From assembly GCA_945861785.1 (NCBI GenBank), contig CAMAWD010000062.1, positions 1 to 39,116 of the forward strand: DNA of 39,116 nucleotides. The letters are read 5' to 3'. A program made the translations under genes and the position numbers. The notes beneath the pieces were generated by a model, which was given only the letters and a program-made list of their open reading frames with translations, had not been told where the DNA came from and made no database searches. This stretch comes from Rhodoferax sp. OV413 (GTDB taxonomy: Bacteria > Pseudomonadota > Gammaproteobacteria > Burkholderiales > Burkholderiaceae_C). Of this stretch, positions 23,693-30,799 are shown piece by piece; positions within the stretch are counted from its first letter, which is position 1; the number at the start of each line of letters is the position of its first letter.

Positions 23693-23778
23693 ATGCAGAT
23701 AGCCGAGTGGTCGAAGGCATCGGACTGCAAATCCGACGGGGACACCCCACGCGAGTTCGAATCTCGCTCTGCATTCCA
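23693..23778 (+). tRNA. Type II tRNA with GCA anticodon (tRNA-Cys-like)
   Basis: Acceptor ATGCAGA/TCTGCAT, anticodon stem TCGGA/TCCGA with loop CTGCAAA (anticodon GCA, reading UGC Cys), then a long variable arm GGGG-ACA-CCCC, T-stem GCGAG/CTCGC, T discriminator and encoded CCA. Ordinary tRNA-Cys has a short variable loop and U73. The D-arm GCCGAGTGGTCGAAGGC is of the Ser/Leu/Tyr type. It is either a long-arm tRNA-Cys or a serine/tyrosine-type tRNA with a changed anticodon. Confidence 0.82.
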
Positions 23779-23784
23779 GTTTTA

Positions 23785-23860
23785 GCCCCTTTAGCTCAGT
23801 TGGCAGAGCAATCGCCTTGTAAGCGATCGGTCGTCTGTTCGATGCGGACAGGGGGCACCA
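23785..23860 (+). tRNA. tRNA-Thr (TGT)
   Basis: Acceptor GCCCCTT/AGGGGGC, anticodon stem ATCGC/GCGAT with loop CTTGTAA, T-stem GTCTG/CGGAC, A73 and encoded CCA. Confidence 0.88.
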
Positions 23861-23867
23861 GTTTTTC

Positions 23868-23944
23868 GCGTCCGTAGCTCATCTGGACAGAGCGCCTGGC
23901 TTCGATCCAGGAGGTAGGGAGTTCGACTCTTCCCGGACGCTCCA
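23868..23944 (+). tRNA. tRNA-Arg (TCG)
   Basis: Acceptor GCGTCCG/CGGACGC, anticodon stem CCTGG/CCAGG with loop CTTCGAT, T-stem GGGAG/CTTCC, T discriminator and encoded CCA. Confidence 0.86.
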
Positions 23945-23964
23945 TTTTGTGGAGTCTTTGACTT

Positions 23965-24039
23965 TCCGTACAAGCAAGCTGGTGCAGGCGGCTGGCTGTT
24001 AACCAGTGTGAGCGGGTGCCATGCGTCGGTACGGAGCCA
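23965..24039 (+). tRNA. tRNA-Asn-like (GTT), poor T-arm
   Basis: Acceptor TCCGTAC/GTACGGA is perfect with G73 as for asparagine, CCA is encoded, and the anticodon stem CTGG/CCAG carries loop CTGTTAA. The T-arm region (GCGGG-TGCCATG-CGTCG) does not pair and lacks TTCRAAT, and the D-stem is weak. It is either a decayed tRNA-Asn or a very atypical one. Confidence 0.55.
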
Positions 24040-24044
24040 ATTCT

Positions 24045-24128
24045 GGAGGTGTGGCCGAGTGGTCGATGGCGCCTGGCTGTAACCCAGGTCTTCACAGCGC
24101 AGAGGTTCGAATCCTTTCGCCTCCACCA
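24045..24128 (+). tRNA. tRNA-Tyr (GTA)
   Basis: Acceptor GGAGGTG/CGCCTCC, anticodon stem CCTGG/CCAGG with loop CTGTAAC, long variable arm, T-stem AGAGG/CCTTT with TTCGAAT, A73 and encoded CCA. This is a normal bacterial class II tyrosine tRNA. Confidence 0.87.
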
Positions 24129-24393
24129 GATACTTGTGTTGCCAGCTTCCGAGCGGCGGCATACGTACGCAGGTCTGTCTCGCCCTGCAGATCACAGAAG
24201 CGAGAAAGTTGTTCGTGCACCGGCTGCAGCCACAACCGATATGTGGCGTGGCGGGTGAGTTGACGATGCAACACGCGACCCCTCGGACAAGATAGACGCG
24301 AGAGGGGTATCGGACGCAACCCGGCAAGCCTGTGTGGGACGGGCTGTGAGATCGGCACAGGGATTTTCCCTGCTGCCGGTGCTCAGAATATTC
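24129..24393. other. 265-bp spacer within the tRNA array
   Basis: This is the longest gap in the array and no tRNA can be folded in it. CCCCTC near 24281 and GAGGGG near 24302 can form an imperfect hairpin. No credible ORF on either strand; minus-strand frames here arise from the tRNA genes. Confidence 0.35.
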
Positions 24394-24467
24394 GCGGGCC
24401 TGACCGAGTGGTGAGGTACCAGCCTTCCAAGCTGAGGATGTGGGTTCGATTCCCGCGGCCCGCTCCA
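24394..24467 (+). tRNA. tRNA-Gly (TCC)
   Basis: Acceptor GCGGGCC/GGCCCGC is perfect, loop CTTCCAA in stem CAGC/GCTG, T-stem GTGGG/CCCGC with TTCGATT, T discriminator and encoded CCA. Confidence 0.86.
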
Positions 24468-24480
24468 ACGATTCAATCAC

Positions 24481-24556
24481 GCCCCGTTAGCTCAGCGGAC
24501 AGAGCATCGGATTTCTATCCCGAGGGTCGGCCGTTCGAATCGGTCACGGGGCGCCA
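24481..24556 (+). tRNA. tRNA-Arg (TCT)
   Basis: Acceptor GCCCCGT/ACGGGGC, anticodon stem TCGGA/CCCGA with an A-C mismatch next to loop TTTCTAT, T-stem GGCCG/CGGTC, G discriminator and encoded CCA. A second arginine tRNA, for AGA/AGG codons. Confidence 0.85.
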
Positions 24557-24564
24557 GGGTTCAT

Positions 24565-24637
24565 GTTGGCTTTAGCTCAGTGGCAGAGCTCGGGGTTGTG
24601 ATCCCCGCGGTCGTCGGTTCGATCCCGACAAGTCAAC
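24565..24637 (+). tRNA. tRNA-His (GTG)
   Basis: The extra G at -1 (24565) faces C73 (24637), the identity pair of histidine tRNA. Acceptor TTGGCTT/AAGTCAA, stem CGGGG/CCCCG with loop TTGTGAT, T-stem GTCGG/CCGAC. The genome continues CCG, so the CCA end is not encoded, unlike the other 16 tRNAs of the array. Confidence 0.87.
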
Positions 24638-24708
24638 CCGAGCAAGCATGGCACCAGATTGTTGATCACCGAACCACCATCCACCACCGCAACCAGCGGG
24701 CCTTTGCC

Positions 24709-25284
24709 ATGCAGATTTTGCAACTCGACGTCCGGGGAATGCCCCAACAATGGATCACGGCCCAAGAGGCCGCGATTCACTATGCCACCGCCAGGTTCGG
24801 CTGGACCGTTGGTGGCGTGTGCACGACCCTGCGCGGCGGCACCAATGCCATCACCGGCCTGCAATCGAGGATCGATGTGCACGCCATCGTCGCGACCACC
24901 GGCGCCTCCCGGGTCAATCTGTTTGACGCGGTGCCCAGCCTGACCAACCCCAAGTTGTTTCGGCGGGATCACATGACGTGTGCCTACTGCGGCGGCCATT
25001 TCGATGATCGACGCCTGACGCGGGAACACACCGTGCCGATTTCCCACGGGGGCCCGGATGACTGGCGCAATGTGGTGGCCGCATGCCGGGCTTGCAACGG
25101 CCGCAAAGCCGATCGCACACCGGAGCAGGCGCAGATGCGTCTGTTGTTCGCGCCTTATGCGCCGTCGATCTTCGAAGGATTTCTGCTGGGCGGCCGCAAC
25201 ATCCATGGAGATGTGCATGATTGGCTCGCCAGCCGGGTGGGCAGGGGATCGCGGTGGTCCAGGGAATACATGGAAAAGAACTGA
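24709..25284 (+). CDS. HNH endonuclease
   Basis: Starting at ATG 24709 gives 191 residues (MQILQLDVRGMPQQWITAQE); the frame is open further upstream but runs into tRNA-His. The HNH finger is CAYCGGHFDDRRLTREHTVP, then ISHGGPDDWRNVVAACRACN: two CxxC pairs hold zinc, and His-Asn-His residues bind the metal and cut DNA. The C-terminal part (LRLLFAPYAPSIFEGF-like) resembles stand-alone HNH enzymes of phages and mobile elements. It lies between the tRNA array and the broken rtcB, 10 bp before the latter, so the two were probably one operon. It may be homing or nuclease activity of the element. Confidence 0.82.
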   Translation: MQILQLDVRGMPQQWITAQEAAIHYATARFGWTVGGVCTTLRGGTNAITGLQSRIDVHAIVATTGASRVNLFDAVPSLTNPKLFRRDHMTCAYCGGHFDDRRLTREHTVPISHGGPDDWRNVVAACRACNGRKADRTPEQAQMRLLFAPYAPSIFEGFLLGGRNIHGDVHDWLASRVGRGSRWSREYMEKN

Positions 25285-25294
25285 GGTACATGAA

Positions 25295-26445
25295 ATGCCA
25301 ATTCAACAAGTGATGACCGACCAACGCGTGCAGGTCAAGATCTGGACCGATGACGTGGACGAGCGCTCCAAGGCGCAACTGGCAAACATCGCCAGGCTGC
25401 CATTTGTCCACCACCACGTCGCCGCCATGCCTGACGTGCACCTGGGCATCGGCGCGACCATCGGCTCGGTGATTGCCACCCACAAGGCCATCATCCCTGC
25501 CGCGGTGGGAGTGGACATCGGCTGTGGCATGGTCGCGGCACGGCTGTCCATTGCCGCGAACGACCTGGACGAAAAAGCTCTGCAAAAAGTCTTCGACCAG
25601 ATCAGCCGCGATGTGCCGGTGGGTCGCGCCCAACATACCGACAGCCGGGTACTGGCGGACGCCGCGCGTCCGTTCGAGCCTGGGCTCAAAGTGCTGACCG
25701 ACCGCCACCCAGAGCTGCTCAAGGCCTTTGGCAAGTTCTCCAAATGGGCGAACCAAATGGGCACTTTGGGTGGTGGCAACCACTTCATCGAAGTCTGCCT
25801 GGACGAGGCTGACCAGGTGTGGGTGATGCTGCACTCCGGCAGCCGGGGTATCGGCAACGCGATTGCGACCTACTTCATCGAATTGGCGCGCAAGGACATG
25901 GAGCGCTGGATGATCCAACTACCGGACCGCGACCTGGCCTACTTCCCTGAAGGGTCCGAGTATTTCGCCGACTACGTGGAGGCCGTGCACTGGGCTCAGG
26001 AATACGCGATGCAAAACCGTCAGTCGATGCTGGAACTGGTGCTGGCGGCGCTCACCCGCCATCTGCCGCCGTTCACGGTCACGACCGAAGCGGTGAACTG
26101 CCACCATAACTACGTGGCGAAAGAGCACCATTTCGGCGAGAACGTGTGGGTCACTCGCAAGGGCACCATTCGCGCGCGGGAAGGAGACCTCGGCATCGTG
26201 CCGGGCAGCATGGGTGCGCGCAGCTTCATCGTGCGCGGCGCCGCATGAGCCGCAGGGCTGCTGAAAAGCAGTTCAATGTGTCCGACGTCGTGCAGCAAAC
26301 CCAGGGCGTCATTTGTCGAAAGGACAAGGGAGTGATCGATGAGATTCCCGGCGCTTACAAGGACATCGACGAAGTCATGGCCAATCAGAGTGACTTGACC
26401 GAGATCCCGCACACGCTCAAACAGGTTGTGTGCGTGAAGGGCTGA
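25295..26445 (+). pseudogene. rtcB: RtcB RNA ligase, split by a deletion that removes the catalytic histidine
   Basis: RtcB joins 2',3'-cyclic phosphate and 5'-OH RNA ends, as in tRNA repair. The first frame (25295-26248) is normal: AAMPDVHLGIGATIGSVIAT, GVDIGCGM, GGGNHFIEVCLDEADQ, HSGSRGIGNAIA, NCHHNYVAKEHHFGENVWVT, GSMGARSFIVRG. It then ends AA-stop. A second frame from ATG 26245 (overlap ATGA) gives the normal C-terminus (CRKDKGVIDEIPGAYKDIDE to LKQVVCVKG). The stretch normally between IVRGKG and MSR, containing SCSHGAGR with the histidine that is guanylylated, is missing (about 15 codons). Both halves may still be translated, but ligation should not work. Ribosome-binding site GAGG precedes 25295. 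Confidence 0.8.
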
Positions 26446-26599
26446 CGGCCGCAGTGTTCAATGTGAGTATGGCAAGGCAATAAACATGCCGCATAGGCGC
26501 GTTCGTAACGCTTTCGTCCAATCAACACTCGCCCTGTCTCCAGGAGCATTACCAAGAGCGTTCGCTCTGCACATCCATATTGGATAACGTACTAAGCCG

Positions 26600-27562
26600 T
26601 CAGGTACGTCCCGCAAACTCGTCCACCGCCTCCATAAGCGCATTCCTCACCCCCGTCTCCCCCGTCGAGTGGCTCCCATCCTCGACGATCACCAGCCGTG
26701 CCTGGGGCCACGCGCGTGCCAGCGCAATCGCGCCATCCACCGGCGCGATCATGTCGTAGCGCCCGTGGACGATCACCCCCGGGACCTGCCGGAACCGGTC
26801 CACGCCGTGCAACACCTCGCCCTCGACCAGAAACGCCTCGTGCCGCACATAGTGCTGCGCGATGCGTGCCACCGCCAGAGTCTGTGGGCTCGATGGCGCC
26901 AAGTCTTCCGTGGCGGGGAGCAAGGTGGACAGTTTCTGGTCGAAGCCGCGCCATGCGATCGCGGCCTGCATGTGCACGGCCGGATCGGGGTCGGCCAGGC
27001 GTCGGCCATAAGCAGCCACCACGTCGCCGCGCTCAGCCGGGTCCAGATGGCCGACGAAGGCTTCCCAGTGCTCGGGGAAGACACGCCGCACGTCGTGCAT
27101 CCACCACGCGATGTCCTGCCGCCGCGCCAGCCAGATGCCCCGCAGGATCAAGCCGGCGCAGGCCTGCGCGTGCGCAGCCGCATAGGCCAGGGCCAGCGTC
27201 GATCCCCAGGAGCCGCCGAAGATGACCCAGCGAGAGATGCCCAGGTGGCAGCGCAGGGTCTCGATGTCGGCCACCAGGTGCTGGGTGGTGTTCGCCACCA
27301 GCGAGCCGGCCGGCGTCGAGCCGCCCGCGCCGCGCTGATCAAACAACACGATGCGCCAGTGCTGAGGGTCGAAGAATCCGCGCTGCTCGGGCTTGCAGCC
27401 GCTGCCCGGCCCGCCATGCATGAACAGCACCGGCCGGCCGTCGGGATTGCCGGACACCTCGTAGCGCAGGCGGTGGCCGTCGCCGACGTCAAGCATGTCG
27501 GAGTGGTACGGCTCGATCGGGGGGTGGAGAGGTCGCATTGACGGTGTGATGGAAACGGTCAT
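26600..27562 (-). CDS. pip: Proline iminopeptidase
   Basis: The product is 320 residues from ATG 27562, chosen because AGGA lies 8-11 nt upstream; the frame is open 21 codons further. It begins with the family's PYHSDMLDVGDGHRLRYEVS, then LFMHGGPGSGCKP (oxyanion HGGPG), VLFDQRGAGGSTPAG (DQRG-S motif), the nucleophile GGSWGSTLAL and, near the C-terminus, HGRYDMIAP (Asp) and EDGSHST (His). It removes N-terminal proline from peptides in the cytosol. It stands alone between the tRNA island and an accessory region, and looks like an intact chromosomal gene. Confidence 0.92.
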   Translation of the reverse strand: MTVSITPSMRPLHPPIEPYHSDMLDVGDGHRLRYEVSGNPDGRPVLFMHGGPGSGCKPEQRGFFDPQHWRIVLFDQRGAGGSTPAGSLVANTTQHLVADIETLRCHLGISRWVIFGGSWGSTLALAYAAAHAQACAGLILRGIWLARRQDIAWWMHDVRRVFPEHWEAFVGHLDPAERGDVVAAYGRRLADPDPAVHMQAAIAWRGFDQKLSTLLPATEDLAPSSPQTLAVARIAQHYVRHEAFLVEGEVLHGVDRFRQVPGVIVHGRYDMIAPVDGAIALARAWPQARLVIVEDGSHSTGETGVRNALMEAVDEFAGRT

Positions 27563-27671
27563 CGTGTCATCCTGGGTCGGCAAAACTGCGGGCGGGCTTC
27601 GGTCCGCTCGAGGTCGGTATTGCAAGGAACTGGAGAACAGATACTACCGACCCGCTGTGGCCTATCGCCGG

Positions 27672-27809
27672 ATGCACCGAATCAGGCGAAAGCGGGAAAT
27701 CCGTTCAGAGGTGGCCCTGCTGCGCGCCACTTTCGCCGCAGTGTGCGAGTTTGACCCGGCCATGGTCGGGCAACTTCGTCGCGCGGTTGAAAGCAACCGA
27801 GGGAAGTAG
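27672..27809 (+). CDS. Possible short hypothetical protein
   Basis: A 45-residue frame from ATG 27672 ends EFDPAMVGQLRRAVESNRGK. It overlaps nothing else but has no clear ribosome-binding site, and no family is recognised. Probably a remnant or chance frame. Confidence 0.25.
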   Translation: MHRIRRKREIRSEVALLRATFAAVCEFDPAMVGQLRRAVESNRGK

Positions 27810-27826
27810 AGGCAGGCCGACTGCTG

Positions 27827-27966
27827 CTACTGCTTGCGGCGCATGTATGCGAATCCGGCCAGGCCGAGGGCGAGAAGGGCGAGGGCACCGGGTTCAGGCA
27901 TGGTGGCTTGCCCTACAACTCTAGCAAACACGCTGGTCTCCAATGGCATTCCGTGGTTCTCAGTCG
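27827..27966 (-). pseudogene. Orphan PEP-CTERM sorting tail
   Basis: The minus-strand end reads VGQATMPEPGALALLALGLA, then GFAYMRRKQ and stop: a PEP box, a hydrophobic helix and a basic end, the C-terminal signal of proteins handled by exosortase/PEP-CTERM systems. The frame is closed by TGA about 45 codons upstream, so the protein body is missing or out of frame. The 175-residue frame immediately upstream (27988-28515) may be its shifted body, but it has no signal peptide. No exosortase gene is in the window. Confidence 0.6.
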
Positions 27967-27987
27967 CAGTACATCACCTGGGTCAGG

Positions 27988-28515
27988 CTATCGGCGTTTC
28001 GGCTCGACTGGTGCATTCACAGGGGCCTGGACTCGATCCTGAAACGTCGCACGCAGCAACATGTCGACACCCTCGCTGCCGAAGTAGCACTTTTTCTTGT
28101 ATCCCCCATCGCCAAAGAATGCGTCTAGCCACCCACCCAAGTACGCATGACCATCGACGACAGCCACTAATGCTCCCGAATTGCGGCCAAGAATTGAGGC
28201 ACTGTACGTCTTAAAGAAACTCGAGTCACCCCTGCCGCCAGTCTTGAACTCATACTTTGCCTGCAATTGTGTGGCAAATGTTGGACCCCGGTCTCCGTAT
28301 CCTGGCTGATTGGCGTCTCGGGCAACTCCATAGTCCGCAGGGGGTTCCGTTGACAGAGATTCTTGGACTAATTTGCCGTGAGAGAAGTAACGCGGAGGAA
28401 CATTCTTCAACGGCCGCTCTGGAACACGAAGAATCGAGAAATATGCGCATATGGTTCGCGGACCAAGAGTGCTCATCGGGCAGCATGGCAGTGGTGGGCG
28501 GTGGTAATATGCCAC
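27988..28515 (-). CDS. Hypothetical protein
   Basis: The frame gives 175 residues. The part from about residue 60 looks protein-like: YGVARDANQPGYGDRGPTFA, then YEFKTGGRGDSSFFKTYSAS and ALVAVVDGHAYLGGWLDAFF. The N-terminal 40 residues do not, so the start is uncertain. It ends in VEPKRR shortly before a PEP-CTERM tail lying in another frame. Possibly one frameshifted exported protein, but no family is recognised. Confidence 0.35.
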   Translation of the reverse strand: MAYYHRPPLPCCPMSTLGPRTICAYFSILRVPERPLKNVPPRYFSHGKLVQESLSTEPPADYGVARDANQPGYGDRGPTFATQLQAKYEFKTGGRGDSSFFKTYSASILGRNSGALVAVVDGHAYLGGWLDAFFGDGGYKKKCYFGSEGVDMLLRATFQDRVQAPVNAPVEPKRR

Positions 28516-28533
28516 AACCTACCACGCCTTCGC

Positions 28534-28875
28534 ATGACTTCGAACTCCATTCGTGTTGGCGCCGAGATTTTCAACGCCGCTCGTGAAGCGGGCTTGTTGA
28601 TGTCGCGCTCCTGCGCTCAGCAGATCGAGCATTGGGCTCGGATTGGCGCTGCGCTCGAGGCGTCTGGGCTCACAGTTGGTCAGGTCACGCTCCTGTTGAA
28701 GAGCCATGCCGAGGGGCAAACTGATCAAGGGGATGCCAACCTGTGGGCTTTCAAACGCCAGCAACAACAGGCAGATCTTGAAAATGCACGGTCCGGTCGC
28801 GTCACCCAAGACCAGCTGAGCTGGTTTTCTGGCGGGAAGGCCCGCGATCTCAAGCTGGACAATTCGCCATACTGA
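28534..28875 (+). CDS. ParD-like antitoxin
   Basis: ATG 28534 was chosen because the family start follows at once: SIRVGAEIFNAAREAGLLMS, RSCAQQIEHWARIGAALEAS and GLTVGQVTLLL, the ribbon-helix-helix layout of ParD-like (pfam11903 type) antitoxins. The product is 113 residues; the C-terminal part (ENARSGRVTQDQLSWFSGGK) should bind the partner. It lies 7 bp before a nucleotidyltransferase-like gene, forming a two-gene operon. GTGGTA and TACCAC (28501-28525) form an inverted repeat just before the gene, a likely autoregulatory operator. Confidence 0.65.
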   Translation: MTSNSIRVGAEIFNAAREAGLLMSRSCAQQIEHWARIGAALEASGLTVGQVTLLLKSHAEGQTDQGDANLWAFKRQQQQADLENARSGRVTQDQLSWFSGGKARDLKLDNSPY

Positions 28876-28882
28876 AGCCGCC

Positions 28883-29674
28883 ATGGCCACACAACCGGTT
28901 CTTCCTCCAGATGAGGCGCCGCTCGACGAAGAAACCGTTGACCTGTTCCTCTCGAACATGGGGACTGAGATGGTTCTTGTGGGAGGGCAGGCCCTCGCGT
29001 TCTGGATGAGCCGCTTTGGCATCGAGCAGAACGGCGTTGCAATCTCGAACGATGGTGACGCACTCGGCGAGGTCGCTCGAGCGACCGATCTTGCTTTGGC
29101 CATGAAGGCGCGCATCGAACTTCCATCGAAGAAGAGTCGTACTGCCATCGTGGCGCAACTTCGGCTTCCGACGCCCGGTGGCAGGGAGCGAAACATCGAT
29201 GTGCTTCACAAACTTTTCACGGTTGCTGGGCTGAAGAAGTCTTCTGTCTTCACAAGGCGAGTCATCGCAGACAGTGTCCAAGTTGAGTGGCGCCCGGGCC
29301 GTTTCATCAAGGTCATGGATCCGTTCGATGTGCTTGAGGCTCGCGCACAAAACGCCGTCGGGCTGTTTGATCTGAAAGGTCCCCAGGTTGTGACCCAGCT
29401 GGCATGGGCAGTTCAGGTTGCCCGTGAAGCGTTGCGGCGCATCGCTGCTGATTCAGGATCATCAGATCGGCTCGGCAACAAGATCCAATGCATTTACACA
29501 CTGGCGCGTAGGCAGGTGGGTCGGCGACTTCTCAAAGAACGTCAAATTGACCTGATGGACGCGATTGATAGCGTTGCGTTGAGGGCTTTGTCTCCTGCAC
29601 ATGGAAAGCAGTTGGATGTGATCGAGAAGGCCATGGCCGAGCTGCGGCGCAAGCGTCCAGCACCAGCACCGTGA
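28883..29674 (+). CDS. Nucleotidyltransferase-fold protein (putative toxin)
   Basis: The product is 263 residues. The polymerase-beta-type nucleotidyltransferase motif is present: MVLVGGQALAFWMSRFGIEQ (the GG pair) and, further on, ISNDGDALGEVARATDLALA with the metal-binding acidic residues. A helical C-terminal half follows. In AbiEii/MNT-type systems such proteins add nucleotides to tRNA or to the partner. The upstream ParD-like gene makes it the toxin of a pair. The exact acidic pair is spaced differently from the classic SxDxD motif, so activity is not assured. No frameshift. Confidence 0.65.
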   Translation: MATQPVLPPDEAPLDEETVDLFLSNMGTEMVLVGGQALAFWMSRFGIEQNGVAISNDGDALGEVARATDLALAMKARIELPSKKSRTAIVAQLRLPTPGGRERNIDVLHKLFTVAGLKKSSVFTRRVIADSVQVEWRPGRFIKVMDPFDVLEARAQNAVGLFDLKGPQVVTQLAWAVQVAREALRRIAADSGSSDRLGNKIQCIYTLARRQVGRRLLKERQIDLMDAIDSVALRALSPAHGKQLDVIEKAMAELRRKRPAPAP

Positions 29675-30250
29675 TTTCATCGACGTCCTTTTCTCCGCGC
29701 TGGGGCATTCCAGGCGCCAGAGTTTCTCACCGCGTCCGTTGGAATCCGCCACCGAAGATGTCATTTCGGGACCGCCACCGTCGCAACCGGTGATCACCGC
29801 CACCGGAATCCAATCTCCCCAACGCACCCGGAGCGTATCGATTTCGAATTTTTCGAACCCGTATCCCTTCGCCCCCGAACAAGAATCGGGACAACTTCGC
29901 TTGCGTTGACTCATCGCCGCGGGTGGTTCCCTTGCGCGATCGATGGGAATCGGTGGCGAAACTGAACTGAACATGGTGGCGGTGGTCAACGCGACCAGAA
30001 CCTGTGGGCGGTTTCGTAGGCGTGATTTCGTTGTCGTTGGTGGTGGGGCGAAGAGGTTCAATCCCGTATGGGGCGGTGTCGGCAATGTCGCTGGCGATGA
30101 GTTCGTCGGATGCGAAACGTACCGGGTCGATGTGGATTCGGGCGCTGCCGGGATAGGCTGAGACGCGAGGTGTATTTGCAGCGCGCCATTCCGAGCGTGA
30201 TCGGCCAGAAGCTGAAATCGCTGCGCAGCTCGGAAATTTGATCGCTAATT
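29675..30250. other. Intergenic region without recognisable gene
   Basis: About 575 bp with no credible frame; long frames on the minus strand have unnatural composition. The style (CACCG/CGGTG-rich, simple words) resembles 31250-31560, so both may be pieces of one decayed element flanking the XRE/AbiEii pair. Confidence 0.3.
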
Positions 30251-30251
30251 T

Positions 30252-30274
30252 ATACAATTTCTCCAAATTTGTAT
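30252..30274. promoter_or_regulatory. Operator-like palindrome before the XRE gene
   Basis: ATACAA and TTGTAT are perfect 6-bp arms 11 bp apart; with one mismatch they extend to 9 bp each (ATACAATTT, AATTTGTAT). It is A/T-rich and lies 12 bp before ATG 30287, where the encoded XRE protein could repress its own operon. Confidence 0.5.
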
Positions 30275-30286
30275 GAAATGGTTTTC

Positions 30287-30799
30287 ATGTCTGCCCGCCC
30301 GGTCCTCCCCGAAGCCGAGAATCAGCTCCTTGCCGAGTTCGGCGCGCGGCTGCGGCTGGCGCGTCAACGCCGGCACTTGTCCGCCCAGTATGTTGCTGAC
30401 CTGGCAAGCATCACCCGAGTGACTTTGCACCGTGCCGAGCTCGGCGACGCGGCGGTCACCATGGGCACGTACATCAAGGTCATGGCCGCGGTGGACCTCG
30501 GTGCCGATGTCGCGTTGCTGGCCCGGGATGACAAAACAGGTCATTTGCTGCAGGATGCGCGCCTTCCGGCACGACGGGTCGGTACGACCTTCCCACGGCG
30601 CATCCGGCTTGCGAAATACCCGCAGCTCAAGTCGATCGCCTGGAGCTTGGCGGACGACGCCGAAGTTGGCCCCGCTGAAGCCTTCGCGCTGTATGAGCGA
30701 AATTGGCGACATGTCGACATGGCCGCCATGGATCCAGCCGAGCGCGCATTGCTGGCCAAGTTGACCGCCACGATTGGCAAGGGAGTCATGAATGTTTGA
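30287..30799 (+). CDS. XRE-family antitoxin/regulator
   Basis: The product is 170 residues from ATG 30287 (alternative ATG 30278). Residues 13-60 form a Cro/C1 helix-turn-helix: FGARLRLARQRRHLSAQYVA, DLASITRVTLHRAELGDAAV and MGTYIKVMAAV. The remaining part (RRIRLAKYPQLKSIAWSLAD, then YERNWRHVDMAAMDPAERAL) is characteristic of XRE proteins that precede AbiEii-type nucleotidyltransferases. Its end overlaps the toxin start by 8 bp. It should bind the operator at 30252 and neutralise its partner. Confidence 0.75.
   Translation: MSARPVLPEAENQLLAEFGARLRLARQRRHLSAQYVADLASITRVTLHRAELGDAAVTMGTYIKVMAAVDLGADVALLARDDKTGHLLQDARLPARRVGTTFPRRIRLAKYPQLKSIAWSLADDAEVGPAEAFALYERNWRHVDMAAMDPAERALLAKLTATIGKGVMNV

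Noticed and set aside
24278-24310. Hairpin in the array spacer as an eighteenth tRNA
   Set aside because: There is no acceptor pairing, T-loop or CCA in reach.
28378-28533. Longer start for the ParD-like gene
   Set aside because: The extra 52 residues have no family match and cross a likely operator.
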